Part shown: positions 33,945-45,320 of the stretch, piece after piece
How the letters are laid out: the number at the start of each line of letters is the position of its first letter
Numbering within the stretch: position 1 is the stretch's first letter
Assembly: GCF_029962835.1 (NCBI RefSeq)
Contig: NC_080591.1
Location: 37,269,501-37,333,500 of the forward strand
Source: Magnolia sinica
Lineage: Eukaryota > Streptophyta > Magnoliopsida > Magnoliales > Magnoliaceae
Reading direction: 5' to 3'
DNA length: 64,000 bases
Notes under the pieces: generated by a model
What the model saw: the letters and a program-made list of their open reading frames with translations, nothing else
Told to the model about the DNA's origin: nothing
Databases searched by the model: none
Program-made: the position numbers and the translations under genes

Positions 33945-34225
33945 CCGCCTTGTTCTATTAGGGTTCGGTGGGGAATTTTGGTTATAGTAGTTGCAAGATT
34001 GGAAGTCATTGAAGCCATAATTCTAAATTTTAAAGATGAACCTCTTATCATTGAACATGATTCACCGAATGCCATAGCTCTGGAGGTGCTGCTCGGAAGG
34101 TGCTGTGGAGCTTCCGAAACTGGATTTTGTCAATGAGATGTAGAGTCCCATCTCCTTTGGGCATGTTTTTAGAAATTGCTAGACTCCGTTTGTAGATGTG
34201 TTAGCAGAAAATTTTCTACCTTAAT
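33945..34225 (+). pseudogene. Possible RNase H-like remnant of a LINE
   Basis: Plus-strand frames show EPLIIEHDSPNAIALEVLLG followed in another frame by SPISFGHVFRNC and TPFVDVLAENFLP. The pattern of an Asp-Ser-x-x-x-Ile strand, then FxHVxRxxN and a ..D.LA.. end, resembles the RNase H domain at the C-terminus of many plant LINEs. Several stops and at least two frameshifts are needed. It is a weak call made by eye. Confidence 0.3.
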
Positions 34226-34833
34226 GGATTTTTTTAGTAAGGCTTTAGTAACTTAATGATGTTAAAATGTTCATAATCCAAAGGCATACTAATCCAGATT
34301 TATTCCCATAAATGCTTCAAATAGTAGATTCTTAAAGCTTCCAGTTAGAAGAGGAAAAAAAGAGATCTCCTTTTCTCTAGTTAGCTTTAGCTGTTGAGTG
34401 CTCATATAATGCTCTACTAGTTATCCATGGCTCTGCTTCTTAGCTAGCTGCTTTAGTAACTGCTTTTATGCTTCTCTAGAGAAGTTTGCTACAATACACC
34501 CTGGCATATTGCTTTTTCTTTCCTCTTTTTTTTTTTCCTCTTCTTTTGTTGGGTGGGACCTTAGCCATTGGATCTGGGGTCATGTTTCAATGATCCCAAC
34601 CATTTATATGATGGGTACCACAATGGATGTGGGTGTGGGTGTCCGTGCCCATATATGTGTGTGTGGCCCACAAAATAACAGTGCATATCAAAATGAAAAG
34701 AATTAAATGATAAAAGAATTGAAATATTTGAACATGAGAGTTTTTGTTTTTTTGCTATGCACCATCAAGGGGATGCTCATCATATAAACAAATTGGATCG
34801 ACACAACTCAAAATCCATGGCTGAAGTCCTGAG

Positions 34834-34870
<37 letters not shown>

Positions 34871-36164
34871 TTTATTTATTTTTATATATATTTTTTGTGC
34901 ATTGTGTATGTGATCTTGCAGAATTGGAATTAAGCTTTTATCCTGATTTTTGCAGGCCACATACATTCCTTGTCTGAGTCACCTTAAGGTGGCACTTTCT
35001 TTTCTTCATTGCAATTATGCAAGTGCCCAAAATTGCAATGTGGGGACAAAAAAAAAAAAAAAGAAGAGAAAAGAACTACTGTATAGAGCAGCAAATCTGT
35101 CGTAGGGAACATGATGCCCGCCAAAATCAGGTTTAAGCCCAAACAGGAGTGTGAATTTTACTTGTGCCTCACTTGGAGAATGAATAATGCGTTTGCAAGA
35201 TTAACATTCAATTTCTGCTTCTTCAAGTAGCTGCTTTGTTTTTATTTCCTTGAGTTGCTTCAAGTAGAAATACTAACTCAGCTGCTCTGCTCAAATAAGA
35301 GCTGATTTTTAGATAGCTTTGGTAACTACCAACCTTAGTAGGTTGACAATACCTGTTTGGCTTCCTACTTTCCAAAATTTAATAAATCACTAGCAAGCTA
35401 GCTTCACCTGTTTGGATATAGCCTCGTCATTTTTGCCTATCCTATTGACATTGTCTGAAAAATTGCATTGATTTTTTTTTTTGTATGATTTTTCAGAAAT
35501 TAGCTTGGGAGGTAGTGTTTTACGGCCAACCCATAACAAAAGCAAATGCTGTTAGAATTAAACTTCTGTTTGGTGCAGCCCACATGCATACACACCTACT
35601 TGTGCAAGGGTGTTTTATTCTCAGGGCTTATCTGGATTCATTGAAACATGAAGGGAGGAAAGGATGTTTTCGAGAAAATGCCATTTTCATTGTTTGTTTT
35701 TTTAAATGTCTTAAAAATTTAATTTTCATTTTTGGTATGATATCAGGGAAATTACCTTGTTTTCATTTCCTTACATAGACTTAAAAAAAAACAACGTTTC
35801 CAAAAAATTTAAGGAAAAAAAAAAAATGAAATGACCTCCTCTCTAGAAATGTTTTTGAAAAACCCTAGTTTGGCTTACCTAAATGAAGGACTTCATTTGG
35901 ATCAGATCTACACCGTCCATCAGCTCTCCCACACCATGTTAGTTCTCGATCTTGAATATTAATTTAATCCAAAACTTTGGTGGGCCTCATCATGGTAAAG
36001 GATATAAAATTTGCTTAAAACTTCTAAATTAATGTGGTGTAGTCCACCTGAATTTCGTAATATTGAGAAATTTAAAGCATAGAAGAGTCATTGGCCCACA
36101 TGATGGGTGGACTAATCTGTTTTTTGTTGTCCATAATGCAATGCTATTTTTAGTATTCTTCAAT

Positions 36165-36221
<57 letters not shown>

Positions 36222-36636
36222 GTCTTTTTCAATATTTTCTACTTATTACAACTGCTTGAGAGTGCATCCAAACGCAGCTTGCTTAACATCTGGCCGAGAG
36301 TAATCATGTGCTGTTCACGGCGTCCTAATGATAAAAATTGATTTCGTGTGGGCAAATTCAGTGACCAATCCATTCGTGGATCAAATCATGGATGACCATG
36401 CATAAAAAATTATACAGATTGTAAGCATAATGTGAATGCTGAATGCGGGTGGATTGCGCTTACAAGGCTTTTTCAGGCTTTCTTGTCTAGTTGAAATATA
36501 GAGTGTTATATGTTTGACTTGGAGTTGCCATTAACTAGCTACTTAGAGTTCCGTACTTAGATAGACCCTGCAGAGAGTTTAAACCAAAGAATCTGACAAT
36601 TTTCCACCTTAAAACGCCTCATGATCTATAATCGGA
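34226..36636. other. Intergenic DNA with microsatellites and a degraded fold-back
   Basis: No gene is recognised. It contains an ATT run (about 34834-34868) and a CT run with a following T tract (about 36167-36222). A worn fold-back copy lies at about 35905-36115 (CTACACCGTCCATCAGCTC ... GTGGTGTAGTCCACCTGAAT). The last part is the left flank of the Tork-like element. Confidence 0.5.
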
Positions 36637-37215
36637 TGTTGGGGAGCCGCGGAAGCACACATAGATGAATTAAGCAAAGTACTACTAATCACACAACCAA
36701 GTCCAAACACAAACAATCCGAATTGTACATGGAAAAATCCTTTTGTAAAAAAAAAAAAACTACGGTACAAAGAGACGAGTAATACACTATGAAAGAAGAA
36801 ATTACAAGAGATAGAGAGTACTGATTTGAGCAAAGTATGCCCTCGAAACCTTTAAGAATGAATTAGAAAGCCTATAACACCTCTCTTGCTACTCAAATCC
36901 TGATTACACCCAATATATAGAGCATCACATGGTATCATAATCGGAATAGGAAACAAATTTTGCACTTACGCAATTCTGCGCACGCTTGATGTCACCTTCA
37001 ATGAGACTTCACTGGCGTTGAACCCTTTGATGACATTGAGTATTTGATGCCATTGAGTAAAATACCAAAATGTTCCAGCAACAAAACATGAATTTTTTAG
37101 ATTTTTTCGACGGCATCAAACACCTGTCGATGACATTGACAGCTGTTCGATGGCATCGAGTGGTCTGTTGATGACATCGACAAACCCCGTTGTTTACAGA
37201 TTTAAGATATTAACA
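36637..37215 (-). repeat. Left (3') LTR of the Tork-like element
   Basis: The LTR starts TGTTGGGGAGCCGCGG and ends TATTAACA in plus-strand reading. It is a diverged direct repeat of 41238-41818; shared blocks include ACAACCAAGTCCAAACA and CCTCTCTTGCTAC. The inner third carries clustered near-palindromes of the type TCGATGGCATCGA. Confidence 0.85.
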
Positions 37216-37349
37216 ATAGTCTCCACAATGCCTTCAATCTTCATTCTTCATAGCTTTCTTTTCTCATCTATAATTCCACCTTGCATCATAACTCTACCAT
37301 CGTTTCTTGTGCACACTCTGTCTTCCATTTACGCATTCGCCAAGTTTAG

Positions 37350-40300
37350 GGAAGTTGCACAAAACTTGAACTTCTCTATAAGAACCACATTCGTAAGCAT
37401 GTCAGCTGAATTCGTGCTCATGTGAATTTTCTCCAAAGTCACACCTCCTTCATCAAGAACCTGTCAGATAAAATGGTAATGGACATAAGTATGTTTAGTA
37501 CGTAAGTAATAAATAGAATTTTTAGCTAAATTGATCATGCTTTCACTGTCACAATTAATCGACACAACCTCTTATTGAAGCCCCAACTGATTTATCATCC
37601 CCCTCAGTCATATACCTTCCTTGAACACTTTTTTCATTGTCATATACTCAGCTTCGAATGTGAAAAGAGCCACCATAGACTGAAACTTCAACATCCAACT
37701 GATTGCTCCACCCGCTAGCATAAATGAGTAACCGGAAGTCAACCTTCTATTATCCACATTACCCACGTAATTAGAATCCACATATCCTACTAACTTGGCT
37801 CCTGATTTCTTAAATGATAAGACGTAGTCTTACATACCTCGAATATATCGAAGTATCAATTTTACTGCCTCCTAGTGTTGCTTGCCTGGGTTATACATGT
37901 ATTTGCTAACAATACCCATCGCATATGAAATATCCGATCTTATATAGACCATGACATACATTAAGTTGCGAACCGCGCTCAAATAAGGCACACGAGACAT
38001 AACATGCTTTTCTTCATTTGTTTTAGGATATTGTTTCGAAGAAAGCTTAAAATGAGCCGCACAAGGAACTCTGACCAGTTTTACCTTGTCCATCTTATAC
38101 TTCATCAATACATTCTTAAGCTATTTTACTTGAGATAACTATAATTTGCTCCTCTTCCTGTCTTTGTGTATATTAATGCCGAGAACCCTTCTTGCATGCC
38201 CCAAATCTTTCATCTTGAATGTTCCTGATAATTAAGTCTTCAGTATGTTGATCTCAGACATGTTATGGTTGGCGATAAGCATGTCATTGACATACAATAC
38301 CAAATTAATGAACTTTCCATCACTTAATGTCATGTAATAGACACAGTAATCATATTCACTCCTGATAAAGTTTTGACTCATCATGAAATAATCAAACTTT
38401 TTATATCATTGCCTATGTGACTGATTCATGTCATACAATGACCTTTTCAACCTACAAATCTTGTTCTCTGCCCCTTGTATATTGTAATCTTCTAGTTGAT
38501 TCATGTAGATCTACTCTTCCAATTCCCTATGCAGGAAGGTAGTCTTCATATCTATTTGTTCTAGCTCAAGATCGTATTAGGCAACTAGCGCCAACACGTA
38601 TCTGATAGATATTTGCTTCACCAAAGGAGTGAAGATATTAGCGAAGTCGACGCTTTCTCTCTAAGCGTATCCCTTCGTTACCAACCTTGCCTTGTACCTA
38701 TCCTATCTCTTCTTGAAGATCCACTTGTATCCGATCGCTTTATGAGCGACGAGAAGCTCCACCAGCTCCCACGTCTCGTTCTTATATAAGTAGTCCATCT
38801 CATCATTAATTGCGGTTTTCTATTTTTCGACATCTAGTTAATCAAGAGTCTCCTAAAAAGTAGACGGATCCCTTTTATCTATAATGAGGGCAAATGCGAT
38901 ATTTGAGTCATCCCTATATCTCACTGGTAACCTACAATCCCGCAGTAGATTCCTTCTCACAGGTAGCTATTGCACCTGCTCCTGTACTTATATTTGTGTA
39001 TGTGTATCAGTCTGCGTCTCGTCTTTGTCTAACTGAACATCCACAATCAACTTTTCTGCTTCCTTGTGTTCATCCTTACGGAACAAGGATCTTTCGTCGA
39101 ATTTAATGTCATGACTAAGGATGATTTTCTATGTGACTTGGTCGTACAGCATGTACCCCTTCACACTACCATCATAGCCAACGAAGATGTATTTCTTAGC
39201 CCTTTGTTCAAGTTTATCTCTCTCAATTGATGGTACATGAGAGTAAGCATTGCAACCAAATACACATATTCCCGAGTAGTATACCTGCTGACCACTTCAC
39301 ACTTCATCTTGAATTTTACATTCAATGGTTGTAGAATGAGACCGATTCACCAAGTAACAAGCCGTGTTAACGGCCTTGGTCTATAATTCGTTGCCCAACT
39401 CTACATTGCTGATCATGCATCAGGTCATCTCCAAGAGAGTCCGATTCATTTGCTCAGTCACACCGTTCTGCTTTGATGTATGGCACACTGTATTGAGCCT
39501 CATAATCCTTTCATCTTTGCAATACCTATTGAATTCTCCAAAAGCAAATTCCTCATCGTTATCTGTCCTTAAATACTTTTACTTTTTTCCTTGACTGTTT
39601 TTCTACCATTGCCTTCCACTGCTTGAAGTTGGTGAAAAGTATTGAATTTATTTTTCATGAAATAAACCCACACTTTCCTGGAATAGTCATCAATGAATGT
39701 AGCAAACCATGATGACCCTCCATAAAAAACTATGGGCACCAATCCCCATACACCAGAATGCACATAGTTAAGAACACCCTTAGAAACATGTTTAACAGAC
39801 TTAAAAGATAACTTTGACTGTTTACCATATATACAATGCTCGCATATACTAAAATTAATATTTTTAAATACTAGAATTAAACAATGGTCAAATTACATTC
39901 ATACCCAGCTCGCTCATGTGGCCCAAGAGTGCATCCTACATACATGCAGACGTGAAATCCACTAAGACGCTACAACTCCACCCGATAAAGTGCTCCTAAT
40001 CAACTTGTAAAGGTTTCCATTCCTTTTTACCTTCATGACTATGAGTGCCCCCTTTGAAACTTTAAGGACATGATCAAACCCATTGAATTTGCACCAAAGT
40101 GCCTCGAGTGCTCCCAGATATATTAGACTCTTTCTCAAATCAGGAACGTGTTTCACTTCAGTCAAGATATGCTCTATGCCATAAAACATCTTGATGAGCA
40201 CCGATCCAACACCTACCACTTTACAGGAATTATCATTAACCATAAACACCTGGCTACCATCACACTCATTGTAACTGATGAACCAACTCTAATGAGGAGT

Positions 40301-40450
40301 CATATGGTACGTAGCCCCTGTATCCAAAATCCAATATTCATTGAAGCACCCAGATTTTGATGCGGTTAACACGTCACTACCATTCAATTTCTTACTAGAT
40401 TCTGTAGTGTTGGCTTTCCTAAAAAAACCTTCTAAAATTTCTTTCCTTGA
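37350..40450 (-). pseudogene. Pol of the Tork-like element, broken
   Basis: On the minus strand the order is protease (WILDTGATYHMT at about 40311-40347, catalytic Asp kept), integrase (SSWFATFIDDYSRKVWVYF at about 39650-39715), reverse transcriptase and RNase H. The RT active site reads LYVNDMLIA (codons at 38283-38295), so the first Asp of YVDD is Asn. The end of RNase H shows CDSESMINLAKNSIYYLRTK and ADMLT. Many stops and shifts separate these blocks. The polyprotein could not be made from this copy. Confidence 0.8.
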
Positions 40451-41150
40451 CTTTGGATTTATGAAATTCTTCTTCATGTACCTGGACATCCCACAATTCC
40501 AACACTTCAACTTACTTTTACCATTACCCTTGGATTTGGACATCGATCGCGAAGATCCACTATCCCACTCAGAATTTCTCCCCTTCATAACCAATGCATC
40601 TGTAGAAGCACCCACGTCACCATTTTTTCTTTCTCATCGCCTTTGACTAAAGAGCTGAGATAATGGTCTCAAGGCTAATGGGGGTTCTACCGGTGTGCAA
40701 CGAGTCCTTGAATGACTCATACGAAGTTGGGAGAGAATTTAATAAAATGCATGCCTGATCATCATCTTTCATCGTTTCCTCTACATTCAATAATTTGTAA
40801 ATCAATCTATTGAAGTTACTTATGTGTGCTTCAATATCATCCCCCTCCGCCATATTCAGATTGAATAACTAAAGATTTAATTACAAAAGATTCTCAAGAG
40901 ATTTCTTCGCATAGATGTTATCTAATTTCTCCCATGTACTTGCTGCAGTTTTCACTCTCATGAAATTATAGAGGATCTCATCCGTTAAGCACAATTGGAT
41001 AGAGGTTATCGCTTTCTTATCCATCTTGTTCCATTCATCTTCCATCATAGATTCCGATCACTTTTTAAGGAGGACATCGTCCAATCCTGGCTGAACTAGG
41101 ACGCCGATCATCTTGACCTTTTATAGTTCAAATTTATTTTTACTGGAGTA
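40451..41150 (-). pseudogene. Gag of the Tork-like element, broken
   Basis: The minus-strand frames contain EAHISNFNRLIYKL, ACILLNSLPTSYESFKDSL and GRTPISLETIISAL, which fit the UBN2-type copia gag pattern. A knuckle-like LKCWNCGMSRYMKKNF follows (CxxC kept; the His and last Cys are altered). Stops divide it. It would form the particle shell and bind RNA if intact. Confidence 0.75.
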
Positions 41151-41222
41151 TTTTTCTACATCAAACTTTGGGTTAGATGACATTGATACGATGCTTTCAA
41201 ATTCAATTTGCTTCCTAATGTT

Positions 41223-41235
41223 AACTCTGATACCA
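41223..41235 (-). other. Primer-binding site of the Tork-like element (initiator tRNA-Met)
   Basis: On the minus strand TGGTATCAGAGTT lies two bases inside the 5' LTR. TGGTATCAGAGC is the complement of the 3' end of plant initiator tRNA-Met, the usual copia primer. Confidence 0.85.
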
Positions 41236-41237
41236 CT

Positions 41238-41818
41238 TGTTGAGGAACCGTGGAAACACACATATATGAATCAATCAAAGTACTATTAATTGCACAACCA
41301 AGTCCAAACATAAACAATCTAAATTTTACATGGAAAAACCCTTTCAGGAAAAAACCATGGCACAAAGTGACGAGTAATGCACTATGAAAGTAGAAATTAC
41401 AAGAGATAGGGATTACTAATTTGAACAAGCCTCGAATGTACTCCACAAGCCCAAGCTATGTCGTTGAAACCCTTAGGAATGAATTAGAAAGCTTACAACA
41501 CCTCTCTTGCTACCCAAATACTGATTACACTTGATACCTATAACATTACAAAGTATCAAAATCGGAATAGGAAAAAATCCTCACTTATGCAATTATGTGC
41601 TTGCGCTCGATGACACCTTCAATGGGACTTCAATGACATTGAACACCCTCGATGATATCAAGTAAAACACCAAAACGTTCCAGCAACAAAACATGGATTT
41701 TTTGAATTTTTTATGGTATCGAACATCTGTCGATGGCATCGACATCTACTCAATGACATCGAGTGGTCTGTCAATGACATTGATAAACCCTGTCGTTTAC
41801 AGATTTAAAACATCAACA
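41238..41818 (-). repeat. Right (5') LTR of the Tork-like element
   Basis: The LTR starts TGTTGAGGAACCGTGG and ends AACATCAACA on the plus strand. It is 581 bp, against 579 bp for the left copy. The two copies differ at many sites by eye, which indicates an old insertion. Confidence 0.85.
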
Positions 41819-42830
41819 ACACCAAAAATTATGGGTAAGGAAACATGGTGACAAATAAAGAAAGTATTAGGCACCCTCGCTGCCCGTACAAATATACGGT
41901 CTCTACTTCACAAAACTTGATGAAATATAAGGGATTAGGTTAGTTCTTGTGTATGGATGATGAAATAGTGTGTGGTATATGGTGTGGCAATGCGGTGCCT
42001 ACTTTAAGCGATGAACCAAGAAAGACTTCTTTGCCTAGACCTAGGATTTGGTATCCCAACAAGCCCTAGAACACTTGAATTGATTGGATAGCAGGAGGGC
42101 TGAGAGTGGAGATGATGATGCACAATGTTGATGCAAATATGAATGAAGCTTATTGGAGCTAAGGTGAGTGGGTGAACTGACTGGAGTAGGCCGACTAGGC
42201 CTTTCAAATGACTCAGGCACGTAAAATATGTACTTGACTAGGCTGACTTAAGGCTAGAATGGCTTCCTCTCCTTTTGCTCTCTTTTCTCTCCTTGGTGGA
42301 TGGACAGGTTAGACCCACTCTTCTTCTCTTCTCTCTTCCTTAAGTGATGAAAGATGAAGATTGATGAATTAATGATGGTTTGGAAATGAGAAGAAAATGA
42401 GTATTTATAGGTGTCTTGGGTGGCACTTTTATAATTTTTGAGAAGTTAAGGAGTTAAGGAAGGCTCTAGGAACTGTGATTAGCAGTTGGGATGGGTGTGA
42501 CACATGGTACATTGTGGTTGGTTGGATCTGATAGCGAGAGGTGTAATTTGGTAAAAAAACTAGGGGCAAAAGGGTCATTTCAGCTTGAGCGGGCCTCCTG
42601 ACGTAGGGTTTCGTTTCTCTCCTTCACTTACCCCATGATGGAAGATCATGAGATTCAACATGACAGGCGGCGCATGATGCGCTGCTAACCACGTGGATGA
42701 GTCTCGATTTTGGCTGGGAGCCCTGGTGAGGTCTAGGTATCCCTTTGGTCTACTTCCCTTTGATTATTTTGGTCTTAGGACTAAATGGGCCTAAGCTTGG
42801 GCTTGGGTTTGGGTTAAGTTTAGGGTTCCA
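41819..42830 (-). repeat. Unassigned LTR-like sequence
   Basis: The block ends at about 42830 in GTTTAGGGTTCCACA. Read on the minus strand this is a TG-starting terminus (TGTGGAACCCTAAAC) like a plant LTR start. A reversed TATA (TATTTATAGG) lies near 42401. No protein domain is present and the other terminus was not found, so it may be a truncated or solo LTR. Confidence 0.35.
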
Positions 42831-42971
42831 CAATTCTTGGATCATCTTGTCAGCCTTGAGTGGGGTGTATACAAATGCCACACTTTGGTAAATGTTATTC
42901 ACAAATGCCAAAGCAAGTGGACAACCCACCCTTCACTGGTGGGGTGTATACGAAAGTTGGAGTTCCCCACT

Positions 42972-42979
42972 TATAAATA
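42972..42979 (+). promoter_or_regulatory. TATA box in the Athila-type LTR
   Basis: TATAAATA in CCACTTATAAATAGGGC lies about 845 bases before the LTR end, in the position expected for the element's own promoter. Confidence 0.5.
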
Positions 42980-43824
42980 GGGCTTCCCATGGCATTCTTA
43001 AGCATCATTCAAAGCATTCAAGAACAAGATTTAGGATTTTTAGAGAGTTTTTAATTTTATTAAAGTTTTATAAATTATTTTTTTCTTTTAGATCTTTTCT
43101 ATTTGCATTTATTTCTTTCTTATTGCTTTTCTTTTTTTACAATTTAATTATGTTTTTATAAGTTCCCTCTAGCCCAAGTTAGAAGGGAAACACATTGGTT
43201 TAATGTTTTCATAGTTATGGTGATTGATTGTTTTAATGATGAGAAGAATGATGAATGCATGTTATCAGTTGTTTAGGTTTAGTTTTTGATCCTCATGTGA
43301 GATCCATATGTTACCATCATATGAGATCCACATTGATGGATAGGCTTACCTTGAATCAATTAGATTTCCTAAATAGGAGAGGTTCTCAACCTGTTACATT
43401 TCTTTGATATTCATTATCTTATAGATATGGATTCTTAAAATTACTAGCGCTTAAGAATATATATCAATGGTGCAAATCCATGATTTTCTAATCTTTTATA
43501 TCATTTATTTAAAATGTTTAAATTATTTTATTTTCTGATTAGGTCGACCATAGTGCTCGGATCCTAGTTGCGTTATCAAAGTCATCATGATTTTGGAACA
43601 TTAACCTAAGTGTGGAACTTTGAAGCTTGGGTGTTGTTTTAATTAAGTTGAATTACATCCATTTAAAACTCCCAAAATCAAATCATCAGTTTAGTATTTA
43701 TTACTTAGTTTGTTTTGCATTTGATTTTCTCATTTTCACAATTCATCTCCTTGTGGGATCGACCTTGTATTCACGGGATATTACTTACAAACCTCTGCAC
43801 TTGGAGGTAAGCAATCAAGTTTTT

Positions 43825-43840
43825 TGGCGCCATTGCCAGG
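43825..43840 (+). other. Primer-binding site of the Athila-type element
   Basis: TGGCGCCATTGCCAGG follows ATCAAGTTTT at the LTR end. It matches the TGGCGCCGTTGCCGGGG form used by Athila-like elements (tRNA-Asp type) with two changes. Confidence 0.75.
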
Positions 43841-44439
43841 AGAGACTGAGATAGATTAGATCTGTGCAAGATAGCTAAGGTAAGTTTTTTTCTAAGGCAA
43901 GTTCTCTTTTAAACCCTCCAAAATTTTTGTAGATTTTCTGTTTTTCTTTGAAAGTAAATTCAGTTGGGTCTTTCAAGCACTAACTGTGATATAAGGTTAT
44001 CCTGCTTGGGATTTTATCACCCAAGTGCTATGGTTGTCCTACAGTTGCTATTTGATCACAAAGATTATCCGCTGACTCTATTTTTTTAGATTAGTATAGT
44101 TTAATTTTTACATTAGTTTTACTTTTGTTGATTTTTTTTTTTTGCTTTGTTGTTTGAACCCTTATGGTCGGCTCTGCCGCCTGGGTTGTTGATTTATTTT
44201 GCTTTGTGGATTGAACCCTCATGGTCGGCCCTACCGCCTGGGTTGTTGGTTAAGTTTTTATTTTTATTTTAAGTATTATACTTGCTATTTGAAGTAGTGG
44301 TATTTGTTGTGTGGTGTGGATGGTTTATGTCCAATTGGAGTAGGGATCAAGACAATTGACTCTCCTCTGAAGGCGGACCAGTTCCAGGCCTTGATCATTT
44401 ACTTAGAAGAGGCGCTCAATATCACTTGGATTCCATGGT

Positions 44440-45320
44440 AGACCCAGTTGAAAATCCAAATTTGCCAGATCGATCTAACTATAAATCAAAACAGAGAAAA
44501 TCAACCTAATCTTTCTCTTGAGGATGAAAATGAAGTTCATAGGAATGTGTTAAACCAACCACAGACTTTACATGAATGTCTACACCTTGAGAGATCAACT
44601 TTACCATCTTGCATAGTGTCCCTGCTCACACAGGGAACATTGATTTGAAACCAGGTGTGTTTCAATTGATTCCTAAATTTCATGGCTTGGATTCTTAAAG
44701 CCCCTACTTACACCTTAAGGACTTTGAGGAAGTAATTGCAACATTACAAGTAAACAATGACAATAGGGATGATGCAGTTAAGCTTAGGTTATTCTCATTT
44801 TCTCTAAAGGATCGGGCCAAATCATGGCTCAACTCTCTAAGACTTAATACCATCATTACATGGCAAGCCTTAAGTAGAGAGTTTTTGAAAAAAATTCTTT
44901 CCTAAGCACAAAATAAATGCACTTAAACAGAAAATCATGTCGTTCTCCCAAAAGGGGAATGAATTATTTTTTCAAGCTTGGGAGTGTTTCAAAGACCTTC
45001 TACTTACTTGTCCACATCATGGTTATGAACCATGACACGTGATTGATGCGTTCCGAAAAGGGCTCACCATGGATACTCGTCAGTTCATAGAGATGATGCA
45101 TGGTGGAACCTTTCTTAACAAGGATCATAATGAGGCTTAGGATTTTCTAGATATGTTAGCAGATAATACGCAGACATGGGATGTTTCTGCTAAACTAGAC
45201 CAAATAGACCCATTCCTAAAGAGAAAGCGGGGATGTATGTTCTAAGAGAGGAAGACGACCTTAATGCAAAATTCAATGCATTGGCTAGAAAGGTTAAAAC
45301 CTTGGAAATTAGGAAGGTTG
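44440..45320 (+). pseudogene. Athila-type gag, N-terminal part, broken
   Basis: Plus-strand frames show PGVFQLIPKFHGLDS, LHLKDFEEVIATLQVNNDN, AVKLRLFSFSLKDRAKSWLN and, after a frameshift near 44890, SFSQKGNELFFQAWECFKDL and then TCPHHGYEP. This is the retrotransposon gag domain. The last readable part, FNALARKVKTLEIRKV, runs straight into the copia LTR at 45321. Stops and at least one frameshift predate or postdate that insertion. Confidence 0.8.

Larger units (their letters stand above)
36637..41818 (-). mobile_element. Tork-like Ty1/copia retrotransposon, both LTRs present
   Basis: LTRs at 36637-37215 and 41238-41818 flank an internal region. On the minus strand it reads primer-binding site, gag with CCHC knuckle, protease, integrase, reverse transcriptase and RNase H. 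INT before RT defines copia. Wording in gag and RT recalls the Tork/Tnt1 group, a tentative lineage. The frames are broken many times. No matching 5-bp target duplication was found at the outer ends (TCGGA left, ACACC right), so one flank may have been altered after insertion. Confidence 0.85.
42831..45320 (+). mobile_element. Athila-type Ty3/gypsy element, 5' part
   Basis: An LTR end (to about 43817), a TATA box (TATAAATA at 42972-42979) and a primer-binding site lead into a gag gene on the plus strand. Gag is cut at 45320 by a copia insertion and resumes at 63645. The element continues beyond the right edge of the window. The lineage is inferred from the primer-binding site and the gag wording. 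Confidence 0.75.
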
